Source: Desulfosporosinus sp. HMP52
Lineage (GTDB): Bacteria; Bacillota; Desulfitobacteriia; Desulfitobacteriales; Desulfitobacteriaceae
DNA: 50,294 bases
Direction: 5' to 3'
Assembly (NCBI RefSeq): GCF_000765145.1
Contig: NZ_JMGA01000015.1
Coordinates: 1-50,294, forward strand
Position numbers and translations under genes: made by a program. The notes below the pieces were generated by a model that was not told where the DNA came from, searched no databases, and saw only the letters and a program-made list of their open reading frames with translations. Positions 8,752 to 16,731 of the stretch are shown here, one piece after another. Within the stretch, counting starts at the first letter, position 1, and each line of letters begins with the position of its first letter.

Positions 8752-9249
8752 TCACCGCTCAGTGATACTGATAGATTCTATGGCCACACTTCCGCCTCTA
8801 ACCACTTCAATGGTTTGGAAATCACTGCTCAAGAGAGTAATCAGAGCGTTGTTCTTGCTTTCTGTTTGAACGCATTCCATCAAGACACTTTCTTTATCAT
8901 AATCGATGATTGAAACACCAAAGACCTCAGCAATTCTGAACAATTCGTCCAGATCCCCTTTAGAGCATTTTCTGACTTTAACAAAGAGCAGTTCTTTCAT
9001 ATGAATGGGACTATCAGTAAAATCGACGACCTTGATGACTTCTACGCAGCGATTTAATTGCTTCTTAATCTGTTCAAAGGTCTCATCGTCACTGATTAAT
9101 CTTATGGTCATTCTGGAAACAGTTTCATCCTCTGTCATGCCCACCGTCAGACTTTCTAAATTATAGGCTTTGCCTGAAAACAGGCCTGAGATCTTGGCCA
9201 GAACCCCGATATCATTTTCTACAAAAAGTGAAAGCCAGCGTTTTTCCAT
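8752..9249 (-). CDS. ilvN: Acetolactate synthase small (regulatory) subunit
   Basis: IlvN binds the catalytic subunit and confers valine feedback control on the first step of branched-chain amino acid synthesis. The 165 residues match the family length. An N-terminal ACT domain is visible (WLSLFVENDIGVLAKISGLF, then AYNLESLTVG), followed by a second ACT-like half containing RIAEVFGVSIIDYDKES. The start has AAGGAGGG eight bases upstream and lies 14 bases after ilvB, so the two are one operon read from the T-box leader upstream of ilvB. Confidence 0.95.
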   Translation of the reverse strand: MEKRWLSLFVENDIGVLAKISGLFSGKAYNLESLTVGMTEDETVSRMTIRLISDDETFEQIKKQLNRCVEVIKVVDFTDSPIHMKELLFVKVRKCSKGDLDELFRIAEVFGVSIIDYDKESVLMECVQTESKNNALITLLSSDFQTIEVVRGGSVAIESISITER

Positions 9250-9263
9250 GTTTTTTGCCCTCC

Positions 9264-10991
9264 TTAATATTCTAAAATCATCTCATACAATGGTTTGCCG
9301 CCTTGGACCATAGGCAGAACAAGATCGTCTTTGTCGATGATAAATTCGATGATCGTAGGACCATCCGTGTTTTTTAAGGCCTGATCGAAGGCGGCCCCAA
9401 TTTCCCCTTCTGTGGTCACCCGGATACCTTCCGCTCCGTAAGCTTTAGCCAAGGCCACAAAATCCGGTGAATAGGGAGGACATTGATCACTTGTACCGCT
9501 GCATTTTCTGGGGCATGATTTCCTGCGTCTGGTACAGATACTTGAATAATTCTTTTCGAAAAAGAGGGTTTGAACTTGTCTTACCATGCCTAAAGAACTG
9601 TTGTTAAACAGGCAGATAATCACAGGAAGCTCTTCCGCCACAGCAGTAGCCAGCTCTTGAATGTTCATCTGCATTCCCCCGTCACCGGAAATGCAAATCA
9701 CCGTTTTATGCTCATTACCCAGTTTGGCACCTAGGGCAGCAGGGAAACCATAGCCCATTGTTCCCATACCCCCTGAAGTTAGGAGCTGCATATTCCTATT
9801 TAACTCTAAAAACTGAATGGTCCACATTTGGTGTTGTCCCACGTCCGTCACGACGATGGCGTCTTGGCAGGTTTCATTGATATGGTCAATGACCTTTTTA
9901 GCTGTCAGCCCGTTGTTACTCTGCATAGTAAGGGGGTGTGCCCCTTGCCAGCTTAAAAGCTGCTTCAGCCATTCCCCTGTCTCATGCTCGTTTACATAGT
10001 TAAGCATAGCTGTAATGGCTTCTTTGGCGTCTGCGACAATGGGTATATCCACCTTAATATTCTTGGAGATGGCGGCTGAATCAATATCTATATGCACGAT
10101 TTTAGCATTGCGGGCAAATTCACTGATTTTACTCGTAACCCTATCACTGAATCTTGTTCCGATGGAAAAGAGCAGATCACATTCCGTAACGGCCATATTG
10201 GCGGCATAACTGCCATGCATGCCTACGTTGCCGAGATAGTAGGGATGTTTCGTATCAATACTGCCTTTGCCCATCATGGTGGTGACCACAGGAATCTTGG
10301 TCAGTTCCACCAGCTTGGTCAGTTCAGCCTGGGCTCCGGCGATATTGACGCCTCCGCCAATCAGGAAAATTGGTTTTTGGGAAGTATTTAATAAATCTAC
10401 CGCCTTTTTAAGCTGTCCGATGTGGACTTTTGTACTTGGCTTGTACCCCCGGATATTCACCTTGTCCGGATATTCATCACTGCCTAACTCCACCATAACA
10501 TTCTTAGGCAAATCAACTAAGACCGGACCGGGTTTCCCGGTTCTGGCAATATAGAAAGCTTCTTTGAGTATTCTGCCTAGATTCTTGCGATCGTTAACAA
10601 TAACTCCATGTTTACAAATATTTCTGGTGATCCCGACGATATCGGCCTCCTGAAAGGCATCGTCGCCAATCAGACTGGAGGCAACCTGCCCGGACAAGCA
10701 AACCAGCGGCACACTGTCATAGTAAGCCGTTGCAATTCCGGTGACCATGTTTGCTGCGCCGGGACCGCCGGTCACCAGGCAGACTCCCACTTTACCTGTC
10801 GAACGTGCATAACCGTCTGCCTCATGAACCAGGGCCTGCTCATGGCGCGGCAAGACAACTTTAATGTCATCTTGGTGATAGAGTTCGTCGAAAATATCCG
10901 TTACCAGCCCGCCCGGATAGCCAAAGAGTGTATCTACTCCTTCTTCCTGTAACGCTTTTACCAATAAACTGGTGCCTCTGATTTGTTGCAT
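9264..10991 (-). CDS. ilvB: Acetolactate synthase large (catalytic) subunit
   Basis: IlvB is the thiamine-diphosphate enzyme that condenses pyruvate to acetolactate (or acetohydroxybutyrate) for Val, Leu and Ile. Family features are clear: the catalytic glutamate in LPRHEQALVHEADGYAR, the central FAD-type domain, and the TPP/Mg motif GDGGMQMNIQEL...CLFNN. The 575 residues include an unusual stretch at about 485-505 with four cysteines spaced CX6CX3CX6C (from SICTRRRKSC to DQCPP), placed just after the FFEKNY segment near the active-site lid. The other domains look normal. RBS GGAGG precedes the ATG. Control is by the T-box leader immediately upstream. Confidence 0.95.
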   Translation of the reverse strand: MQQIRGTSLLVKALQEEGVDTLFGYPGGLVTDIFDELYHQDDIKVVLPRHEQALVHEADGYARSTGKVGVCLVTGGPGAANMVTGIATAYYDSVPLVCLSGQVASSLIGDDAFQEADIVGITRNICKHGVIVNDRKNLGRILKEAFYIARTGKPGPVLVDLPKNVMVELGSDEYPDKVNIRGYKPSTKVHIGQLKKAVDLLNTSQKPIFLIGGGVNIAGAQAELTKLVELTKIPVVTTMMGKGSIDTKHPYYLGNVGMHGSYAANMAVTECDLLFSIGTRFSDRVTSKISEFARNAKIVHIDIDSAAISKNIKVDIPIVADAKEAITAMLNYVNEHETGEWLKQLLSWQGAHPLTMQSNNGLTAKKVIDHINETCQDAIVVTDVGQHQMWTIQFLELNRNMQLLTSGGMGTMGYGFPAALGAKLGNEHKTVICISGDGGMQMNIQELATAVAEELPVIICLFNNSSLGMVRQVQTLFFEKNYSSICTRRRKSCPRKCSGTSDQCPPYSPDFVALAKAYGAEGIRVTTEGEIGAAFDQALKNTDGPTIIEFIIDKDDLVLPMVQGGKPLYEMILEY

Positions 10992-11026
10992 AGTCTTGTC
11001 TCCTCCTTAAAATTTATAAAAGGAAA

Positions 11027-11345
11027 TAAAAAACCCTAAGCTAAATTTTACTTTAGCTTAGGGCGAATCTACTTCCGTGTTACCACCTAAATTCAGAGGA
11101 AAAACCTCTGCACTCTGTCAGTACGGAAAACATGTATGGTCCTGAATAAAATCAGCACGACTACTGTGATCGATACCGCTTTCCTTGTAACGGTGGAAAC
11201 TCCGTTGAAGTCTACTGAAGATTTCTCTCGTTCGGTTCACTGCTCAAAGGCTACTTCCATACTTCCTCCATGAAGATTCGCACCAACCATCTTCTCTCTT
11301 AAATATCGGGAGTATGTACTTCTCCTTATCATCGCATTGCAATTT
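11027..11345 (-). promoter_or_regulatory. T-box leader of ilvBN
   Basis: On the minus strand the leader carries Stem I with AGTA near its 5' side, a GGTTGGTGCGA apical loop, the sequence GTGAACCGA after Stem I, and the conserved T-box GGTGGTAACACGG. It ends in a terminator hairpin CCCTAAGCTAAA / TTTAGCTTAGGG plus T run (11027-11063), 36 bases before ilvB. UGGU in the antiterminator would pair with a tRNA ending ACCA. My fold of Stem I puts GAAGTAG opposite the AGTA strand, making GTA (valine) the likely specifier, but this is tentative. Uncharged tRNA would allow read-through into ilvBN. Confidence 0.9.
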
Positions 11346-11434
11346 GCTTTTGTTTGGTCAGTATATCAAGGATCTTAGCCGGTGTCAATATCAGGATAAT
11401 GATTTGCAAAACAGTTATATAACACAATTTTACG

Positions 11435-11510
11435 CTATTTATTCATAACCCGGTTCATAAGGCGCATAGAACACATTTCCCCGCACATTGTGCAGCTGTC
11501 CTGATGATAT
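11435..11510 (-). pseudogene. thiC: 3' fragment of thiC
   Basis: A minus-strand frame of about 24 codons reads HQDSCTMCGEMCSM...NRVMNK and stops at 11435. The cysteine cluster CX2CX3C followed by a short basic tail matches the C-terminal 4Fe-4S-binding end of clostridial-type ThiC (phosphomethylpyrimidine synthase). Only the tail is left; the frame is closed by TAA just upstream. The rest of the 11346-11687 gap shows a GCGGCC...GGCCGC inverted repeat near 11536 and no further gene. Confidence 0.55.
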
Positions 11511-11687
11511 TATCACTAAGCTAGGGGAGAAGTGGCGGCCATGCGGCCGCTGTTTGGCATTTTAGATGACTTTCAATGGGGTGAGGAATTATGCCCCCCT
11601 CGGTATTAAAAATAATATATAAGAAGGAAATAGGAGGTAAGATGTGGAATGGAAGTTGATATATTAATCTGGTAAGAGGTAAATTAA

Positions 11688-12278
11688 ATGAATATGCTTT
11701 TAAGGGAATTTAAATTATTCATAGGTTCATCAATCTTTGTTTGGGTTTATCTAATAATCCTTTTACTTGGGGGAGTAACAAGAATTGCTGAGGCAGCATG
11801 TGGAATTTTGCTTGTGAGTATTTTTTTATTCCCATTAATAATTATCTGGGGAATAATAGTACCGGTAGGGAATATTTACTTTCACTTAAAGAAAAAGAAG
11901 GCCGTACATAAAGGCAGAATTGTAGTTTTCTTTACTTTATCTTGGGTATTATTTAATTTTGCCTATAATGGTATCATAACTGGCTACCAAACTTATGAAG
12001 AAATATATGTTTTTGGAGGAGTCGAGGGGCATAAAAGTCTTGAAGATAAACTCAAAACTTATATTAATAAGAATTATGAGAATGTAGATAACATATATTA
12101 TTCAACTAAATCTGCTCTATTTGTTCCACAGAATGAGAGCCAAATGACTGGAGATAATGTACCCATGGTTATTGCGAATTTCCGGATAGGAGACCAGGGT
12201 ACTGGATATGTAACTGTTGAATATGTAAATTATAAATGGCAAGAACCTGATGAAAAATATTATTCATTTAATAAATAG
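11688..12278 (+). CDS. Hypothetical membrane protein
   Basis: 196 residues, start supported by AGAGGT seven bases upstream. Three membrane helices are seen in the first half (about 12-28, 36-66 and 85-100), then an extracellular or soluble C-terminal half beginning with EEIYVFGGVEG. That half reads like a small folded sensor or substrate-binding domain but matches no family I know. It stands alone, AT-rich compared with ilvB, and has no obvious terminator. Function unknown. Confidence 0.6.
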   Translation: MNMLLREFKLFIGSSIFVWVYLIILLLGGVTRIAEAACGILLVSIFLFPLIIIWGIIVPVGNIYFHLKKKKAVHKGRIVVFFTLSWVLFNFAYNGIITGYQTYEEIYVFGGVEGHKSLEDKLKTYINKNYENVDNIYYSTKSALFVPQNESQMTGDNVPMVIANFRIGDQGTGYVTVEYVNYKWQEPDEKYYSFNK

Positions 12279-12460
12279 GTAGGAAGGTCAGATCATTCGA
12301 GGTCTGGCTTGAATTGTTGGAGTATTACACCATCGCCTGAAATTTGTCTGATTAACTTTGCGCTATACAATAAACCAGGCGTCCATGTGATATAATTCTT
12401 GGTGCATGAATTCAGCCAACACAACATTAATAAGCGTTGAGGGAAGGTGTGTGACGAAAA

Positions 12461-12718
12461 ATGGAAGACCGAGTACTATTCATTTTAAATCATATTTTGC
12501 AAAAGAAAAAAAGAAAGATAACTCTGGAGAGCCGTTTGCGGGAAGACTTATTTGTGGATTCTATAGATATGTCGATGATTATTGGAGATCTGGAGGATGA
12601 TTTCGAGATAACCATTACGGATGAAGAGTTTGCAAATTTGGTTACCGTCAATGATATTGTGGAACACCTGAAAGCTAGAGGTTTATCTGATTACGAATTG
12701 ATTATAGATTCGGTATAA
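12461..12718 (+). CDS. Acyl carrier protein-like protein
   Basis: An 85-residue protein with the acyl/peptidyl carrier fold: helix 1 (DRVLFILNHILQ), the serine motif VDSIDMSM, where phosphopantetheine would be attached, helix 2 (IGDLEDDFEITITDEEF), and the terminal helix (TVNDIVEHLKARGL). The motif has DSID rather than the canonical DSLD. It is not beside fatty-acid synthesis genes, so it may serve a special acyl or aminoacyl pathway, though no partner is in the window. A strong terminator follows. Confidence 0.85.
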   Translation: MEDRVLFILNHILQKKKRKITLESRLREDLFVDSIDMSMIIGDLEDDFEITITDEEFANLVTVNDIVEHLKARGLSDYELIIDSV

Positions 12719-12748
12719 TTGGAGAAATCTTTCTGAGACAAGTTCAAG

Positions 12749-12790
12749 CGTCCACCTTTCACATTAAATAGTGAAAGGTGGACGTTTTTT
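12749..12790 (+). terminator. Terminator after the acyl carrier gene
   Basis: Perfect 13-bp stem GTCCACCTTTCAC / GTGAAAGGTGGAC with loop ATTAAATA, then GTTTTTTT. Confidence 0.9.
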
Positions 12791-13006
12791 TAAATTCCTC
12801 CCTTCCCGTTCGTTGGAGTTCCATGCTATTTGGTAAAAGAAGGATTTAAGCGGCTTTATGGAGAAGACGGTTATATAGAAATTCAATGTAGCTCTTTATG
12901 AAAATTTAGGTGGTTAAGTCTGGCCCTGGACTGAGATGGATTGGATCATTTGCATAGTCCATAGTAATTGCTATTATACATTACTAAGAAGGAAGGGGGG
13001 CTGTAA

Positions 13007-13780
13007 TTGATAACTGCAGGTGTGGACATTGGATCTACCTCATCTAAAGTTGTAGTTTTGGAAGATGGCAAAAAGATTTTAAGTAAAGTTATAATACCTG
13101 TCGGTGCAGGAAGCAGCGGGCCGGCGAGAGCCTTTGAACAGTCTATTCGGGAGGTGAATTTGAGTCGGGAGGATATAAAAAGGGTGATTGCAACGGGATA
13201 TGGCAGAACTCATTTCCCGGGTGCGGACCAACAGATTACGGAAATAACCTGTCACGCCCGTGGAGTTTATGAACTTCTTCCGGGTGTAAGGACGATTATT
13301 GACATCGGTGGTCAGGACGCTAAAGCAATCAGGGTTGGACAAGGGGGAATTGTCTCTAACTTTATTATGAATGATAAATGTGCAGCGGGTACCGGAAGGT
13401 TTTTGGAGGTCATGTCACGGATTTTAGAAATTAATATTGAGGATTTAGCAGATTTAGCTGCCTTAGCAGAAAACCCAGCCTCAATCAGTAACACTTGTAC
13501 AGTGTTTGCAGAGTCTGAGGTTATTTCTCAGCTTTCCGGCGGTACCTCTCGTGAGGATGTTGCAGCGGGTATTGTCAATTCTGTGGTAGGCCGTGTTGCC
13601 GGACTTGTAAAACGTTTAGGCGTGCAAAGTGAGGTTGTTATGACCGGCGGAGTGTGCCTGAACTGGATGATTATTAGGATGATGGAGAAAGAGCTTGCTA
13701 TACCCGTCATGGCTTCTCCCATGGCACAATTGACCGGTGCCCTTGGGGCTGCTCTGTTCGCTTTCGAAAGTGCCAGATAA
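13007..13780 (+). CDS. Activator of 2-hydroxyacyl-CoA dehydratase (BcrA/BadF/HgdC family)
   Basis: This homodimeric ATPase carries one 4Fe-4S cluster between two subunits and injects a high-energy electron into the dehydratase. The TTG start follows GGAAGGGGGG. Seen in the 257 residues are the ASKHA phosphate loops (GVDIGSTSSKVV, DIGGQDAKAI), the two family cysteines at 125 (NDKCAAGTGRF) and 164 (SNTCTVFAESEV), and the C-terminal TGGVCLN adenosine loop. The length is usual for HgdC. It lies about 180 bases before the two dehydratase subunit genes, the standard arrangement. Oxygen-sensitive chemistry fits a strict anaerobe. Confidence 0.93.
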   Translation: MITAGVDIGSTSSKVVVLEDGKKILSKVIIPVGAGSSGPARAFEQSIREVNLSREDIKRVIATGYGRTHFPGADQQITEITCHARGVYELLPGVRTIIDIGGQDAKAIRVGQGGIVSNFIMNDKCAAGTGRFLEVMSRILEINIEDLADLAALAENPASISNTCTVFAESEVISQLSGGTSREDVAAGIVNSVVGRVAGLVKRLGVQSEVVMTGGVCLNWMIIRMMEKELAIPVMASPMAQLTGALGAALFAFESAR

Positions 13781-13957
13781 CCCCTCAGGAATAGGATAGG
13801 GCTTTACAGTACTAAAATATTGCCAATATTCAATATATTATAACAAAAATGGGCCGGTAGTGGAGGGGGCTTAAACAGTTGATCCAGATGACCAACAGGG
13901 TGGAACTAATACTTGCCTGGGAATTGAATGATTCAGATGAAAAAGGGGTGACTTTAA

Positions 13958-15199
13958 GTGCCTGAAAAACTTACGTCAAGAAATTTACTAAATCAATTGC
14001 AAACTCGTCATTATACAAACGCCTACACAGCCAAAATGAAGGGACAATTAGTTGGCTGGGCAACGTCAATTTTTCCTCAGGAATTCTGTGAGACTATGGA
14101 TTTAACGGTAGTTTATCCCGAGAATCATGCCGCTGCCGTTGCTGCTAAGAGAGGAGCCTTACCACTGTTAGAGCAGGCTGAAAGCGAAGGGTACAGCGTG
14201 GATTTGTGTTCCTACGCCCGGATTAATCTGGCCTATATGAAATCTCAAGCAGCAGAAGTCCCTATCCCACTGCCTGACTTCATTTTATGCTGCAATAATA
14301 TTTGCAACACCCTTATAAAGTGGTATGAAAACATCGCCACAGAACTTAATATTCCTATGATTCTTATTGATGTTCCATTCAACCATGGATATGAACCAAC
14401 CCCGGCAGCCATCGATTACATTAAGTCAGAGTTTGAGGAGTGTATCCGGCAGCTTGAAACAATCACCGGCCGCCAATTTAATTTCGAACGTTTTCAGGAG
14501 GTTATGAAATTATCCAACGAGAACTCACGGGCCTGGAAACGGGCCCTGGATTTAAATCAAGCAGTTCCGGCCCCCTTGAATGGTTTTGAACTATTTAACT
14601 ATATGTCCCAAATGGTCTGTGCCAGGGGTCGCAAAGAAACCGGGGAATTGTTCAAGCTCTTGATTGAGGAATTAGAGGAAAAAATCAGCTTGGGCAAGTC
14701 TTGCTATGAGGATGGAGAAAAATGCAGGGTGATGTGGGACGGCATCGCTTGCTGGCCTCATATTAAGCATAACTATAAGGCTTTGGCAAAGAGCGGGATC
14801 AATATTGTTTGCAGCAGCTATCCGGAGGCCTGGGTTTTGCTCTATGAGCCGGGAAACATGGATGAATTAGCCCGGGTCTATTCCATGATCGGCAACAACA
14901 CTTGCATGGAATACCAAGCCGATCGAAGAGAGGGAGAGGTTAGGAACTTTAAGCTTGACGGCATATTGTTCCATGTGAATCGAAGCTGCAAGGTAATGGC
15001 CTTTATGCAATATGAGCAGCAACGCTTGGTTGCAGCTCGAACCGGTGTTTCCATCATGAATTTTGACGGAGACCAGGCCGATCCTCGTAATTTCGCTGCG
15101 GCTCAGTTTGAAACCCGTCTTGAAGCTTTAATGGAAATTGTATCTCAAAATAAGTCAGCTAAGAAAAGCAAAGAGGTGATGAATAATGACCCAGCTTAA
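13958..15199 (+). CDS. 2-hydroxyacyl-CoA dehydratase subunit, alpha-like
   Basis: One of two related subunits that hold 4Fe-4S clusters and remove water from 2-hydroxyacyl-CoA. Starts at GTG with AAGGGGTGA upstream; 413 residues. Family traits are the cysteine-bearing strand FILCCNNICNTL, and the Rossmann-like second half (RVMWDGIACWPHI, then VCSSYPEAWV). It resembles the HgdA/FldB type. The end overlaps the next gene by 14 bases, so the pair is co-translated. The substrate cannot be told from sequence; relatives act on hydroxyglutaryl-, phenyllactyl- or hydroxyisocaproyl-CoA, and no CoA-transferase gene is nearby. Confidence 0.9.
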   Translation: MPEKLTSRNLLNQLQTRHYTNAYTAKMKGQLVGWATSIFPQEFCETMDLTVVYPENHAAAVAAKRGALPLLEQAESEGYSVDLCSYARINLAYMKSQAAEVPIPLPDFILCCNNICNTLIKWYENIATELNIPMILIDVPFNHGYEPTPAAIDYIKSEFEECIRQLETITGRQFNFERFQEVMKLSNENSRAWKRALDLNQAVPAPLNGFELFNYMSQMVCARGRKETGELFKLLIEELEEKISLGKSCYEDGEKCRVMWDGIACWPHIKHNYKALAKSGINIVCSSYPEAWVLLYEPGNMDELARVYSMIGNNTCMEYQADRREGEVRNFKLDGILFHVNRSCKVMAFMQYEQQRLVAARTGVSIMNFDGDQADPRNFAAAQFETRLEALMEIVSQNKSAKKSKEVMNNDPA

Positions 15200-16322
15200 G
15201 GAGCTATTGTCAACCCTGGAACATGTGGCTAAACATCCGGCTCAAGTTATTAATAAATGTCTTGAAGATAAGCGGCTGATGATCGGCTGTACCCCGGAAT
15301 ATTGTCCGGAGGAAATTGTCTACGCTGCTGGAATGCTGCCGGTGGGTCTATGGGGTGGGGCAACGAGCATCAGAAACGCCAATCAATATTTTCCCGCCTT
15401 TGCTTGTTCTTTAGTTCAGACCACCTTAGAGCTTGGGATGCGCGGAGTATACGACCAACTTGCAGGAGTGATTATCCCCGCCCACTGCGATCATCTAAAG
15501 TGTTTCGGACAGGATTGGAAGGTTGCTGTACCCCAAGTCAGGTTTATACCCCTTGCTCATCCAATTAACCGCAAATTGGAGGCAGCTGTTGAATACTTAA
15601 AAAGTGAGTATTCCCGAATTAAGAGTGTCCTTGAAGAAATTGGCGGCAAGCCAATTTCTCATCAGGATTTAAGTGAGGCAATCGAGGTCTATAACCTTCA
15701 TCGGAAAACTTTAAGGGAATTTACGTTGATTGCTCGGGATTATTGCACTACAATTACCCCTAGCGTCCGACACAATGTTATCAAGAGTGGTTACTTCATG
15801 GATAAGCTGGAACATACTCAACTTGTCAATTCTCTGATTGGAGAGTTAAAAAAAGCTCCTCCCGAAGAGTGGAAAGGGCAGAAGGTTGTTTTAACAGGGA
15901 TTATGGCCGAACCTAAGGAGATCCTGGACATGTTCGAAGAATATGGCTTGGCCGTCGCAGCAGATGATCTGGCTCAAGAAAGCCGGCAATTCAGAACGGA
16001 TGTACCTGAGGGAAAGGATCCACTGGAACGATTAGCACGTCATTGGAGCTGTATGGAAGGCTGCTCATTACTTTATGACCCCCAAAAGAACCGTCGCTTT
16101 ATGCTGAAAACAATGGCTGAAGAGAGCAGGGCAGATGGCGTTGTGGCCTGCATTATGAAGTTCTGTGAAATGGAAGAGTTCGATTATCCCATTTACAAGA
16201 AAACCTTGGAGGAAGCTGAAATCCCTTTGCTTTATCTGGAATTAGATCTGGCAACACCTTCTTTAGAGCAAGTAAGAACCAGAATCCAAAGCTTTGCGGA
16301 AATGATTTCTCTGAAACCATAA
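15186..16322 (+). CDS. 2-hydroxyacyl-CoA dehydratase subunit, beta-like
   Basis: The second 2-hydroxyacyl-CoA dehydratase subunit (378 residues, DUF/HGD-D fold). GAGGTG seven bases before the ATG supports the start. Cysteines typical of the cluster-binding site are in IGCTPEYCPEEIVYAAG, PAHCDHLKCFGQDWK and VVACIMKFCEMEEFD. Tandem Rossmann halves are recognisable (VVLTGIMAEPKEILDM). With the activator at 13007 and the alpha-like subunit it forms a complete three-part enzyme. The gene ends without a clear hairpin. The following 16323-16731 stretch has only a degenerate repeat copy. Confidence 0.9.
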   Translation: MTQLKELLSTLEHVAKHPAQVINKCLEDKRLMIGCTPEYCPEEIVYAAGMLPVGLWGGATSIRNANQYFPAFACSLVQTTLELGMRGVYDQLAGVIIPAHCDHLKCFGQDWKVAVPQVRFIPLAHPINRKLEAAVEYLKSEYSRIKSVLEEIGGKPISHQDLSEAIEVYNLHRKTLREFTLIARDYCTTITPSVRHNVIKSGYFMDKLEHTQLVNSLIGELKKAPPEEWKGQKVVLTGIMAEPKEILDMFEEYGLAVAADDLAQESRQFRTDVPEGKDPLERLARHWSCMEGCSLLYDPQKNRRFMLKTMAEESRADGVVACIMKFCEMEEFDYPIYKKTLEEAEIPLLYLELDLATPSLEQVRTRIQSFAEMISLKP

Positions 16323-16480
16323 GGAGGCCATTCTGTGCCATGTCGATGTTAGGGGAGTTGGTCGGGTAGAGGTTAGAGGGAGTAAAAGTCGTTTTTGTTA
16401 AGTGACTTTACTTCCTTTTCATATCCTTTAAGCCAAAGCCTACGAGGAGTAAACTATATTAGTCTTTTTATGATAAGGTG

Positions 16481-16538
16481 GATATTCGTGCGTACAGACA
16501 TCTACAGCCGTTTTCTGAGATGTAATGTGCGCTTTTTG
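16481..16538 (+). repeat. Interspersed repeat, degenerate copy
   Basis: GATATTCGTGCG...ATCT...TTTTCTGAGATGTAATGTGCGCTTTTTG resembles the sequence at 20546-20595 (shared ATTCGTGCG, TCTGAGATGTA and TGTGCGCTTTT blocks). In this copy the hairpin arms no longer match well. It occupies the otherwise empty 16323-16731 interval. Confidence 0.5.
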
Positions 16539-16731
16539 TTATTTGTTGACGCTAATTCAATTGTTCTTGGCTTCCAATACATTCACTGCTCTAGAACTGG
16601 TGAAAAGCTAAGTACAAATTTGCTTAAATATGGATTTGCATTATAATTTAGTTTAGGTTTTCCCCAAGTATTTGGTAATCTTATACTCTGAAAACCTGAA
16701 TCAGGAATTGTAATGAAAGAGAGACCTCTAA

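Noticed and set aside
12406-12600. 64-codon plus-strand frame overlapping the acyl carrier gene
   Set aside because: Out of frame with a clear carrier protein; shadow.
16395-16646. 83-codon plus-strand frame before dbpA
   Set aside because: No RBS, and it runs through a degenerate repeat copy.
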